Assembly: GCA_001972305.1 (NCBI GenBank)
Contig: BDDD01000371.1
Coordinates: 132,199 to 196,198 of the forward strand
Reading direction: 5' to 3'
From: Cephalotus follicularis
Taxonomy: Eukaryota > Streptophyta > Magnoliopsida > Oxalidales > Cephalotaceae
DNA: 64,000 nucleotides
Shown here piece after piece: positions 46,800 to 59,004 of the stretch. How positions within the stretch are numbered: the stretch's first letter is position 1; every line of letters begins with the position of its first letter. The notes beneath the pieces are model-generated. The model saw only the letters and a list, made by a program, of their open reading frames with translations, was not told the origin of the DNA and searched no databases. The translations under genes and the position numbers were made by a program.

Positions 46800-47692
46800 T
46801 AAACCCTTCACATCTTTTTGCATTGTAGATTAGGTCATTCTAGCGAGGCTAGATAAACACGCTTGGTTAAGGATGGACTTTTGGACATCCAGGATGGGGA
46901 GGCCCTTCCAACGTGTACATCATGTTTGATTGGTGTAATGACCAAATCTTCTTCTCTCCAAGTGTGGAGAAAAGGTAGTGGACATATTGTAATATATCCG
47001 CACTGACATTTGTGGTATAATGTCAGACAATGCACGTGAAGGTTTTCACTACTTCATTACCTTCACCTGTGATTCATCACGGTTTCGGTAAGTGTTTCGG
47101 GTGAAACACAAATCTGAATCTCTTGAAAGAGTTAAGCGATTTAGATATAAAGTAGAAATGCAAACGGGTAAACCCATTAGAGCATTACGCTCTGATCGGG
47201 GAAGCGAATACCTGTCTGTAGAAATCTTGGGTTATCTAAGAGATAACGGAATTCTCTCTCAAATGGATCCTTCATGGAACACCATATTGTGATGATGTTT
47301 CCAAACGAAGGAAATTGACATTCGTGAATATGTCAAATCTATTATGTCTTTTATTCATCTTCTAATCTCCTTCTGGGATTATACGTTGTTGCAGCATCGT
47401 AGATCCTAATCCGGATTCCTATGAAATCCGTCCCCTCCATATCTTTCAAGATATTAAATAGGAGGAAACCCAGCCTAAACCAAGAGGGTTAATGGTTGTC
47501 CGGATTTTGTAAGAAGGCTAAAACCTTCTAAGCTGGAGGTACGAGCGGTTCGTTGCCGGTTTTGTGAGATATTCTAAGAAGTGCTTAGTATTACATTTCA
47601 ATCATCCTAGCGAACAAATGGTATTTGTTTCGTGTACTGCAAAATTCTTCGAAAGGGGAATACATGTTTACAGGAAGCTATGGGAGTAAGGT
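46800..47692 (+). pseudogene. Copia D2 integrase remnant
   Basis: Words that match D1's integrase include GLLDIQDGEALPTC, SCLIGVMTKS, FRVKHKSESLERVKRFRYKVEMQTGKP (47092-47175), LRSDRGSEYLS (second catalytic Asp) and LGYLRDNGILSQ. The longest clean frame is 66 codons (47092-47292), which is followed by frameshifts. The hinge towards RT is cut by gypsy I at 47693, and the D1 hinge at 6400-6440 shows that removing I rejoins the sequence exactly. Confidence 0.82.
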
Positions 47693-48696
47693 TGTCACAC
47701 CCCGTTTTTTCCCAAGAGGTCAATATTAAAGTGGTAAGGCAATCAACACAACATAAATCAGCTTATTCGATAATCCATAAAACAAAAACCTTCAATAGCG
47801 GAAGCAATAACATGAAATAAGCTGAATTTAAATATGTATCACGCATCCCATACTACGTGATACCCACAAGGTTTATATAAAACCCAACATCATAGTCGAT
47901 CAACCACCCAAAAACGCCACACTTTCACCCGTTATACACACCCATGCCCGTGACTCGCCAAGAATCGGCGCCAAACGCCGTGTCTCAGGCGGCCATGAGT
48001 CGACTCGCTGAGTCGACTCGGTTCACTGATTTCGGCCGAATCATGCCTCACCGGTGGTCAAAATGGGAAGAGCGGGCCTCCTACACCAAAACCCACCCCA
48101 CCCGCGACGCTAACGGCGCCGGGAAACGCCGGGAGGAGGCGCGACACAGTGGCAGGGAGAAGAAGAAAAAAGAAGAAAAAGAGAAGAAGGGGGAGGAGGT
48201 TACCGTCGGTTGGAGGCCCTGGGTTGACCGGCGTGCTCTCCCGGTCCGGTAGCTGCCTCCGGCGTCCTCTCCCGATCTCTCTGCCGTTCTCTCTCCCAAT
48301 ATCTCTCTCTCTCTCTCTCTCTGGCGCAGGCACACAGAGCGCCTGCGTCTCTCTCTTGCACGGGCGCGTGATGCGCCCGTGTCCCTCTCCCCTCCTTTAT
48401 TCATTTTTTGCTTCCCCCTTAGTATTTTCTGGTAAAATACTAAGGTACGGGTCCCGATTTTTCCGTAAATCGCGACATAAATTATCCAAACAACCGCCAA
48501 AATAATCGCAATAAAAATGCGAACATTCGGGCTTTATTGTCGCGCATTAAAAATATATTTTATTAGCCGTCTTGGCCAACACAATTACGACTTAAATGCG
48601 TAATGCCTTTTTATTACACCGGGCTCTATCGATTTTTATCACGACTGTACACGCACTAATTTCATAATAATTATTTATGAAATTCGGGGCGTTACA
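47693..48696 (-). repeat. 3' LTR of element I
   Basis: It runs from TGTCACACCCCG to GGGGCGTTACA, 1004 bp. On the minus strand a polypurine tract AAGGAGGGGAGGA (48697-48709) directly precedes it. It has a CT-rich stretch (48240-48420) with a (CT)n microsatellite at 48297-48322. Open frames in both strands there are low-complexity artefacts. Confidence 0.8.
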
Positions 48697-50963
48697 TCCT
48701 CCCCTCCTTAAAGAAATCTCGTCCCGAGATTCCCTAGATTAAACATGTGAAGGTAGAATGCCTTCACTTCTTCCCCACGTTCTAAGTGGCTTGCAACCAC
48801 AGCTCATCCACATCATACAATTCATAACCATACGATCCATAACATATGGTTTATGACTGCACGTTCCGTAACCGCACAATCTGTATCCGTTCAATCTGTA
48901 ACCATACTATATCCACATCACTAGGTCTCCAAGAACCCAACATCTTACCCATTATTATTCCGCAACTCCAAATAACTCCAATTAGCACTTTATCAATCAT
49001 ATCACATCAACGGAATAGTCAATCGAATACATTTCAACTCTTATAATCTCCCGAATATCGGGCATGAAGTATTCGTTTACAGGACTATGCCCCCTGTAAA
49101 GAAAGCATAATTTATATATTCACACTCCCGAAAGAGGAACCAACAGTTCACAAATGGGCTCAGCCCTCAACAACCACAATTTAGATCTGAATCATCATTC
49201 TAGATTCTCAGTGATGAATCCATTAAAAATCAAACTCTTAGGATTTCTCGAAATTTCGGCATGAAGTATTCGTTTACCGGACTCCATGCCACCTGATAAA
49301 CCAGAGTTTATATGTTTTGGGGTTTAACCCTTATATCTCATCACAATCTATATGCTGGGGGCTCCGTCCACACTAGACTACATCTCAACTAAATCCAAAT
49401 ATATCATTTGCATGCAAAGGATAATCCTGTCAATACCCTCTATGACGGGTTTGATCATATCCAATAATATCATACATCGATCAAATGATGCACTGCCACA
49501 TGCCGGCAGGTCCAATACATCAACACACATTCATTTGCAGCACTGCCACAAGCCGGCGGGTCATATAATGTACAATAACAAGGCTCAAAATATCAGTTCC
49601 CTTACTTTATTCATATAACACAAGATAGGCTGGAGAAATGTAATTTCTTACCATGCGCTTGTCTTGACTAATCACTGTAGCTGTCATATGAACCTGAACC
49701 TGACCACTTCATCTCAATGAAACAGGTCAGTTGCCAATGACTGTGAACAATATACATATGCAATGAATGTATGCAAAGGTGTAGCAGATATATATATAAT
49801 GTCAATCATGTGAGATGCGTATATAGCATAAGCAATGTGAACAATGTCATTTCACATCTATACAAGTCATAACACAATACGTCATCAGTAACTCTACCAT
49901 GTACTATCATCCAGGGCCTTTCGTCCCGTATCAATCCATGATTGTGCTCTATCCATCCCTTTTCATATCCGTTCACAGTCCATAGCCGTTTACGGTCCAT
50001 ATCCATTCACAATCCAGTCCAAGCATCCACGCAATGCCCATCTATTCAATAACTGTCCATTCGACCACTATCCGATCAATAACGACCCATTCGGTCACTA
50101 TCCATTCAACAGCGATACATTCGATTACTAACCGTTCGATAACAGTTCATACGACCACTCACCGCTCAACAACGGTTCATTCGATCATGTTACGATCGAT
50201 AACGACACACAAGTCATTCGCAATGACCATTCATATTCTATTCCGACCGACCACTATCCAATACGAAAACTTTTCTGACAACACTTATGCCTTTCGGCTC
50301 ATCCGATCGACCACTTAGCCATTACGGCTTATTCGGTGGGTCACTTAGCCATCTCGGACTTCAAAGGCCTCACTGTCACTTCATTTGATATATCCCATAG
50401 GATTTCGGGAGGTCTGCCTTCTTGAGGTTGGCCTTCCTGGCAAGTCTAGACTGCTCGGCAGCCTTAGGCACTATTTCAGAGGCTTAAACATTAGCCTGAT
50501 CTCGATCAGAATCGAGATCCATGGAAAACTGGGTAGTTTCACCAAAACAGGGCTATTGGCGTCAACACCATCCCTTAGGCGTCGACGTCATCACTCTAGG
50601 GATCTACGCTCATACTAGGCCCTTCCAAAACGGTTTCCATCATGCCGCGCAACATGGTCAGGAACCATGTGCTGTGGCTATGCTTGTGCGTACAATCGAC
50701 GCATATCCTCCACGTTTGCAGCATTCGCAACCATCTGCTGCTGGAAGTAATCCGCTATACGGCTCATAAGGTCCGTTCTGTCATTTACTTCATCAGGAAT
50801 ACTTCCATTAACGGCTCAAGGCCTTCCGCGTCTTCTCCTTCCATCCATTTTGTTTCCTATAAGGAAAGATGTCATTGTTCATCTCGAGGAAACAATCGTT
50901 AATTGCCAAGGATAGTATCCCAGCGATAGCTTATATAAGGAATATAAGCTCTGATACCACTGT
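48697..50963 (-). pseudogene. Internal region of element I, mostly replaced by LTR-like sequence
   Basis: At the right, gag starts with ATG at 50848 (MDGRRRRGRP then a stop, then NDRTDLMSRIADYFQQQM and NAANVEDMRRLYAQ), homologous to B's gag N-terminus. The primer site is 50948-50959. At the left, 48697-48830 resembles the tail of B's pol and 3' spacer (CTTCTTCCCCACGTTC). Between them, 48830-50630 resembles LTRs A and G (GCCACAAGCCGGCGGGTCAT, CTGAACCTGACC). No protease, RT or integrase is present. The element is therefore a deletion derivative with foreign LTR sequence inside. Confidence 0.62.
50045..50350. repeat. Degenerate ~27-30 bp tandem repeats in element I
   Basis: About ten diverged copies of a unit like ATTCGACCACTATCCATTC with CGATAACG spacers occur. 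It parallels the repeat tracts in LTRs A (4165-4330) and G (31700-31870). Confidence 0.7.
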
Positions 50964-51789
50964 TGTCACACCCCGTTTCACAAACAACATATAAAAGTGG
51001 TGGCAATCAACATATAAATCCGGCTTATGCAATTTACCATAAATTTAAAACTCTATATATACCCAACCACAATGTCACAGTTCACGATGTCACAGTATCA
51101 CAATGCACAATTCACGGTCTCAAACAAGTCCAAAAGACTACACAATACTCGGTTCACGGTTCACGGTACACGGTGGGTACGAAGAGCGTCGCCAACTCCT
51201 GGCCCCGACGTCGTACATCCCGACATCGGCCCCGTCTCCGGACGGCACGAAGCAGGTCACAATACAGTAAGTCACCCAGCTAACTCCTGGCCCCTGAGTC
51301 GACCAGACCACTAGTCATCGCTGGCATATCCGCCACGCCACTAGCACGGCCACAATCAAAATCACAAACAGCAATCACAGTCAACTCAATCACAATCACA
51401 ATCATCTCAATGCTCAAAACAGTTTTCCAAGTAAATTTATAAAACAAAGATACTTGAAAAAAAACTCATTTTCATGATGTCACGGTTCTCGATTCACGAT
51501 GTTACAAAGCTCGATTCACAATGTTTACAAAACTCAGTTCACGATGTGAGGAAGCCATTTTCACAGTCCTTCGAAAATATATATTTGCTTGAACATACAT
51601 TTTCGTGTAAAATAATGATTTATAATGATCATGAATGCACTTCAAAAAGAATGATACAACAGTTCACAATCAGTTATCATGATGCATAATCATTTCACCA
51701 CAGTTCACAATCAACAATAGTCAGTCACAAATGACAGTTCATCACAGTACAAGATGCATACACATGCCCACAATGCAAGACAGACACAA

Positions 51790-52110
51790 ACAAACGGTTG
51801 TCCCTCACTGACAGCCGGTTGTTTTCCTTCAACAGTCGGCTGTCCTAAACTGGCAGTCGGCTGCCCACACTCGACAGTCGGCTGTCATCCTTGACAATCG
51901 GCTGTTTATACCTAACAGTCGGCCGCTGGCCTACAGCAGTCGGCTACTCAAGCCTCTGCAGGCATTTCTCAGTAACACACATGGACAGTCGACTGGCTCC
52001 CAAGTACAGTCGGCTGGATCCATTGAGTAGTCCGCTGTTCATACCGAACAGCCAACTGGCACACTCGAGCAGTCAGTTGTCCTCTCGGACAATCGGCTAG
52101 ATTCTGCAGA
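51790..52110. repeat. ACAGTCGGCTGT array in element I
   Basis: About thirteen copies occur in 320 bases, such as ACAGTCGGCTGT, GCAGTCGGCTG, ACAATCGGCTGT, ACAGTCGACTGG and ACAGCCGGTTGT. Reverse-complemented, the main form is ACAGCCGACTGT, the same word as in block E. Confidence 0.87.
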
Positions 52111-53227
52111 CAGCGCAGAAAAACAGCAGCAAAACAAAGCCACAACTCACAACGATCCATTCTAACACACAACGGATCATAACGTCGATGTTATCTCTAA
52201 CCGTCGACGTTTATCGCGAATCAGGACTCATTGTCCGTATAACGATCAATAGCATCGACGCTTCTTTCCTAAGCGTAGACGGTTAAACGAACCAAAACAT
52301 GGTTCCTTCAACACGTCTCAAAACCGATCGAGTTCAAGGCATACAACATATGCAATCCGATCTACAATCATCGTAACACACAATATACAGGACGGGTTAA
52401 CTATTCATAGCAACCCTAACACAGTCACACAATTCACAATTCACAGCCCACAATCATTCCAAGACACGATATGCATGCATCATCAAGGAACATTCATTAT
52501 AATTGAACTCAAACCACATTTATAAAGTCCCCTACCTGTTACCGCAGTAACAATCGTACAGTCGAGCTGCACATTCAATTGCCGAACCTTTTCGATAACC
52601 GTTGAATCGAAGCCGGTTCTTGTCAATTGATCAGTTCCTCAACGCCAAATCCAATGGCCACTCACACACTACACATACAACACATTTTCGTTATGTTCGA
52701 CACACAAAACATTTCCGTCGCTGAAACGCCGGCCGGATTCCGACCGACACAACCAGGCGACAAAACATACATCAACGGGTTCCACATTGAACGGTCGACT
52801 CAAAACCGGTCACGACTCGCCGGGAATCGGCGCCGAACGCCGCGCCACGGCCGGCAATATAATTACTTGATCAAATATATTTGTTTAAAATATATTACTC
52901 CGTTCACAAGTTGTGATAAGTTATAAAACTTAAAACAATACATTTGATTGTGTAACCAATCCTTTAAAACATTTCTCCGTCTTTGGAAATACTTCCCCAA
53001 TCATTTCGAAAATATATAAAATCATATGTTGACAAATATACATTTTTGTACAATAATGATTTTCGTAATCATGCATGTTTTCCAAGATGGTTAATACTTT
53101 TTAGAAATCAACCATAATGCAATTCACAGTAATAATGCAAACATATGCTCAGAATGCATCTAGGATCGTTCCTAGGATCGTTTCGGATCTAGCGGGTCCC
53201 ATTCAAGCGAAATTCCTTCATGCAGGG

Positions 53228-54565
53228 GGATAGGCGTCGATGTTTATCCCTAAGGCATCGACGTCCTTACCCTAAGGCATCAACCTCTCGTACAGTTATT
53301 CCCAGGCAATTTTGGGCCAAAGACGTCGATGCCTTTCCAAAGACATCGATATCTTTATGATACCAGGAGATATCAGTTCACGAGTCTGGATTCTGGAGGG
53401 AAGAATCCAGCCCCTAAATCCTCATATAAGCGAAACCCAACCTCGCAAGGCGTAAGAAATGCTACTGGTTATTAGGATATGTAACCAGAACATCAATCCG
53501 TAAAGAAACATGTAACCTCAAGTGGCCAATTCGCCATCTGCAGTAAACATTACTGTTCTATGAATACCCAGAAAAGGCGTCGATGCTTTTACTCAAACAT
53601 CGATGTCTTTTTCATACGTACACGAAGACATCGACGTCTTCAGGTAGACGTCGACGTTTATCCAACCCAGAACGTTTTCTCCATAGTTTTCACACAGCAG
53701 GCCATTATCAAAATCATCCATTACATAAACCAATTCAAATACTCATGTAATTTGCACATGCGTGTTTACTCCGTACATCACAGTGGTTATCACAACAAGT
53801 CCAGAATCACAATTCATCCATAATCATGCAATTCGTCATGGTATTCACTAACTTAAAACCCAAAATGCATGTATAAGATTATCACTTTCCCCTACCTTGT
53901 TGTTCCAAGTTAGGAACTGGAAAGTCCACCTCTTTGAGTCCCTAGGTTATGGCCACAGTAGCTCCAAGATCCTCTCAGCAACTGCAATCCCCGAGCTCCA
54001 AGTCTCTGGCTCCAAGTCAAGCTCAACAATGGTGGCTCTCTCTTTCTCCCACTCACTGGTTTTCCTCACTTTGTTTCCTTTGGTGTTTTAAACGAGAGAG
54101 AGAGATGGGGAGGGGTTGTTCTTATGCAGATGGCTCCCCCAACTTCTTTCTCCTTGCATTCAATGAACACTCTCGTGTTCTCTCCCTCTATCCCAGAACT
54201 CTGCATTTTCATTTTGTTTTCTTCTCCTGTTTTATTTGCAGGTTGCATGCATGGTAACACTTATTACCATCTTCAGTCATGCAGGCCAGGAGGCCATTGT
54301 GCATGATCAACATGTCTCCTTCCCATGCCTCAAGGCGTCTGGATGATGCCTCAAAATTGTCCATTGCATGTTACTTTGTCAGTGTTTATCATGACAGATG
54401 TTCTTTACAAAGGCGTCGACGTCTTTCCTTAGACGTCGATGTCTTTTCCTTTTTCACCAGAAGGTGTCGATGTCTTTGCCTACATCGACATGCATGTACA
54501 TGCATTCACGTGTGCCATGGTTCCCATAGGCGTCGACGTCTTTCAAAAGACATCGACGCGTTTAC
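53228..54565. repeat. Three GACGTCGACGTC clusters in element I
   Basis: The clusters lie at 53228-53350, 53576-53665 and 54412-54565. Typical copies are GGCGTCGATGTTTA, AAAGACGTCGATGCC, AAGACATCGACGTCTT, AGACGTCGACGTTTA and GGCGTCGACGTCTTTC. The consensus AAAGACGTCGACGTCTTT is palindromic. Distances from the LTR 5' end (about 170-320 and 1070-1500 bases) resemble those of B's two clusters. Confidence 0.82.
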
Positions 54566-54730
54566 CTCAAAACTGCGCCGTTTTCTAGTTTAACACACAC
54601 ATTTCTTCCGAAAGCAATATTTAGGGTTTGGGAAACATTATTGAGACCAAAACTCCAATTTTTTATTAATTCAACATAAGATTACATCTTAGGATGAAAT
54701 ATTACAAAACGGAAAATACCGGGCGTTACA

Positions 54731-56438
54731 AAGGTATAACTAAGTGAGTTATTATCTAGTGAAAGCCCACAGGACGATGAGGAATTAGAGATGGAACCCT
54801 CTAAAGACAAGATTTGGGAAAGGATCCCAACCTGAGAAGGGATCTCAGTAAGGCACTCCTCACAAGAAGAGATCAGGCAAGATTTTAACAGCGTCTGAGA
54901 AATATGGTTTTCTCGCAAAAGGCACTGATAAATCTAAAGTCATCGATGATGAAGAGTCTGTCAGTTACAAAGGAAACAGTGAAGAGCACTATTTTCAAGG
55001 CATGGCTGAGAGTCATGAAATCCGAAATGGACGCCATATACGTCAACCGAGTATGGAACTTGGCTAATGCTCCCATTGGCGAGTTGCCCAATGGTTGCAT
55101 ATATATCTTCAAGAGGAAGATAGGCGTTAATGGAAAAGGTTAAAACCTCTAAATCATAATGATTAAGTCCATTTGGATAATTCTTGTAATTGCCACTCGT
55201 TATGGATATAACAAATGGCATAAGGATGTCAAGATAACCTTGAAAAAAGGACTATCTTGAAGAGGACATCTTAATGTCCCAAACCCGAGGGGTTTACATC
55301 CAAGGAACATTAGCACAGAGTATGTGCTAACTCCTAAGGTTTGTGTATGACCTTATACAAGCATCTTGTAGCTAAAACATCTGTTTTTGATTTTATCACA
55401 AATGATGCTATGCCTTATGTCTACCAGAAATAGGATATCCCAAATATCACTTTCTTAGTATTGTACATAGATGACATTCTACACATTGGTAATGTTGTAG
55501 GTATGTTATAGTACAATTAACCAAGAACTTCTCCAAAAGGATATGGGAGAGACTTCCTACATTTTGAGAATGAAGATCTTAAGAGTAGATCGAGTAGGTT
55601 GTTCGGACTTTCCCAAAGCCAGTACATCAGCAGGGTGCTGATATAGTATGGATTAATGAATTCCGCGTTTGGCGTACTGCCAATTAGCCAAGGAATTCAT
55701 CTTTCCCAGAGGATATTGAAAGAGACATCAGAGGAAAGTATTGTATGAGCCAGTTACCTTAAGCTTCGACTAAAGGCTACATCGTGCAATATCATACTTA
55801 GTACTGGGCCTTACATCGTACAAACCTAAGGGTCTGGCTAGTTGATTATCAGTTCAATCCCTGTGAGAGGCACTGGGAATTGTCAAAGAGATCTGAGAGT
55901 GACTCAGGATTTCTTATAGACATCTGGAGAAGATAGTGAATTGAATAAGAGTTATGTTGACTCTGTTTTCATCTGTGATCTAAATGATCATGACTCGTAT
56001 CAGGATATGTGATTATCCTAAACGAAGGTGCTGTGTGAGTTGGACGAGTCTACAACAGTGGGATACTGTTGACTCAACCATGAATAAGAGTATGTTATAA
56101 CCTATGATATCGCAAAGTTGCTGTTTGGTAGCGGAAGTTCATTGTGGAACTTCTTGTAGTTCCATATATCGTTCGTCCAGTTGTGTAGATTGACGACGAT
56201 AGGGGGCCTTTGCACAGGCTATGGAACCCAGTCTCATTACCACTCTAAACTTAAGCAACGGTATCATTATATTATATGATTCATGAGATCATATATAGAG
56301 GAAACATTATCCTAGAGAGATTTGCGACGTGAGCAAATTTTGGCGGACCCACTGACCAATGCCATGAGCATTAGTAGTACTTGAGCGAAAGCGAAAGTAC
56401 GATGGGCTTAGGCTAAAGGTCTTCATGGATTGAGGGCC
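54731..56438 (+). pseudogene. Copia D2 reverse transcriptase and RNase H remnant
   Basis: An RT start is visible in 54904-55143 (KAWLRVMKSEMDAIYVNRVWNLANA and IFKRKIGVNG). The active site survives as VLYIDDILHIGNVVGM (about 55450-55510). RNase H lies at 55850-56250 with GYVIILNEGAV-like and EYVAA-equivalent blocks in broken frames. Stops and frameshifts are frequent. The copia polyprotein tail runs into the polypurine tract AAGTGGGAGAT (56439-56449). Confidence 0.82.
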
Positions 56439-56449
56439 AAGTGGGAGAT

Positions 56450-59004
56450 TGTTAGAGTAAGGGTGTCCCTACATGCCACGAGGTGGCTCTGCATGAATAT
56501 ATATGTATGTATGAGATGCACTCCTTAACTGGATATATCTCTTTAAGTCGCGGGGGGGCTACATGTGTGTATATTACACTCTCTATTTTTACAACCTGAA
56601 TTCCTTTTTGTATTTTATAGTGCATATTCAATCAACAATGGCAACCCACTATATGTATGTCCCAAACCATCTTAAATGGATCGGGTGATCACCATGTCAT
56701 CCGAGTACACATATAGTGCCCTGTCATACGAGGGGTTGGATCCCATCCTTGATAGGTTATGAGAATGAGATCCTTACTCCCTTCTGACAGAACGTTCCAA
56801 GTCATAGGTTCACTTTCTTAGGGCAATTGTTGAACCGCAAAGACTTGTCTTATTATGTTTGCTCCCGGGTTTAGTGGAGGATGGATCATCTCATTACCAT
56901 TTGGATTTATCCTAAAGCATAATGTGGGGTTTGTGCTAAGGAGCATGAGACTGAACAGACCCACCATAGGAAACCTATTTGGAAAGTCATACCTATGTCA
57001 ATAGGATTCCTATAGTCTTGATATGGTGACTAGTAGACCATTCGTGGACCACGTCGTATTGTTAGACCTGAGCGGCTGGCATGCATTGTGTTGTAACTGC
57101 TTGGCTTTGATTTCTGCCTTCCCCAGCACTAGCCACGTGCTGGCAAAAGGGTTGTCTTTGGGCCGTGTGGGAGCTTCATTGAGATGTATGGACGAGTTCG
57201 CAATAAGGGATCGTCACACCCGTATGAAGGGTGATCGGCTCTATATTATTTATGTCCTTTGAGACTCATAAAACCCTGATCAGGTATAGCCATATTGGAA
57301 ACGGGGTTTCCGGGGATGTTTGCGAAAGTCTCAACGCGGACGTGAATTTATAGTTATCGCGACTTTACCTAGGGGTGACATTATTCCGAACCCCAGGTCG
57401 CGGTCGGAGCCAAGTATGACGTAGGATACACGACACATATGCCGATGACTGGATAAAGTACTGGTTTAACCGGATGTCGACATATAGACGTAGTTGATTC
57501 TACGGATCCGGGGGGTGATGGGATTCACACCAGGGCTGTTTTAATAGTCGGGGACTATTGCGATATTCGTACCAGAACTCATGGGATGTTCTGAGAAATT
57601 TATAGTCTGACCGGATTCAAACCGGGCTTTCGGGTCCCACCTGATTATTGGAAAAGTGAAGCGTGCTGCACACACGCTAGCTTGGCGAAAAGTCTACTTT
57701 TAACTAGTGTATATTAATTTGGCATTAGTGGTTTATTTATTTATTTAAATTTATCACCGTATTGTCAAATTGATATATCAAGAGATACCACAGTGGGACT
57801 ATGTTTATCATACGTTTGTGCGAGGAGCACAAAATTAAAACGAGAGAGAAACAATTTTAAACAAAATAAAAGGAGAAAAACAAAAGACACTTGGTAGAAT
57901 TTGATTAAGTCTTTTTCCTTTTGTTCTTTTGTCTTCTCCCATACGCCAGACCAGGAGGAAAACGCATGGCTCCGTGCATTGTGCGTGGCAGTCGCGCTTT
58001 CAGCCAGAGAAAGTGACGCGCGATGGCGTCGGTGGCCACGGAAGAGGACCTGCTTGTCCACGGTGAGTCCTCCTCTCTTCCTCCTTCTCTTTTCTCCCTT
58101 GTTTCTCTCTGTTTCGGACCGACCCATTTTCTTGTCACCCACTGTGCCGGCCTTCTCTTCCGTCGCCGGTGGTCTCGGTAGGTGGAGCCGCCTCGGATCT
58201 ACCTAGTTTGACTTTAGTCTACGTTTTTCCCGGCGTTGTTTGTCCGGGTTTTTGTGGGTCGGTTCGGTTGGAGCGCTGTGCGCCGTGGCTTGGCGTTCCA
58301 CGTTGATTCACGGCGGGTCTTCGGTCCAACTGTGTAGATTGTGAGATTTGATGGCTGGTGGTGGCGGTCCAATGTCTCGGCGACCTCGTTTTCGCCGGGT
58401 CGAGTCGACCCGCAATGGCTGTTCACCATGATTGCCCGTTTCCATGGCGATTCACGGCGTTTCTTGGCCACCAGTGGCTTTATCGGGTGCTTGGCAACCT
58501 GTGGTGGCTCGGCCGGTCCAGGCCGAGAGTCACTGAGTCCGAACTCAGTGACACACCGCCACTGCCAAGCGCGTCACCGTCGTTCCAGGGCGCTTCTTGC
58601 CCTACCTCCACCAGCAATGAGTAGATCGAAGCTCCAGGAGTCCGTTGGTGTCTTGGTTGAACTTTTCGTGGACTGGCCGGAAATCGGCAGTGGAGCCGAT
58701 AACTGGCAGTTTCTTCGGCAAGCGTTTAGCGGAAAAGTGACAAAGGCGCCAACGTTGGTATGATTACTAATCATTTGTTTCCGCTGTGTTTATTATTTAC
58801 CGAATTGATTTCGGTTATAGTGGATGTATGCTTGATTGTGATATTTGTTCGATTGAATATTAAACGGAGATCCTATGCGCATAGATTTTGGTAGTAAGAT
58901 GTAATTGTGAACCTAGACTTGCGAGTCTTGGTGTTTTTTAAAAATTAAAATTATACACACTTGCATCCTAGACCCAAAATCGACTGGGACCCCTCCCGGG
59001 TTCC

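Larger units (their letters stand above)
47693..54730 (-). mobile_element. Chimeric gypsy element I nested in copia D2
   Basis: Ends are TGTCACACCCCG (left) and GGGCGTTACA (right), flanked by AAGGT at 47688-47692 and 54731-54735. Aligning D2 with D1 across the site (GGAAGC.ATGGGAG...GGT..AACTAAG) confirms one insertion. The 7038-bp element has a 1004-bp 3' LTR, a 2.27-kb internal part and a 3767-bp 5' LTR. The LTRs share only parts (start, and GACTCGCC..GAATCGGCGCC), and their minus-strand starts differ after about 11 bases, which is abnormal for one element. Confidence 0.85.
50964..54730 (-). repeat. 5' LTR of element I (oversized)
   Basis: The left edge TGTCACACCCCG lies four bases from the primer site and the right edge is GGGCGTTACA. 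The 3767-bp block seems to contain two partly similar halves: GAAAATATATA and AATAATGATTT words recur near 51580 and 53010, and TCCCCTACCT near 52510 and 53895. It holds five motif clusters: 51790-52110 (ACAGTCGGCTGT), 52185-52290, 53228-53350, 53576-53665 and 54412-54565 (GACGTCGACGTC types). Confidence 0.72.

Noticed and set aside
48058..48505. Open frames of 118 and 139 codons on opposite strands in the 3' LTR of I
   Set aside because: They translate a CT/GA-rich low-complexity tract (runs of Lys/Arg/Glu or Ser/Leu/Pro) and have no family resemblance.
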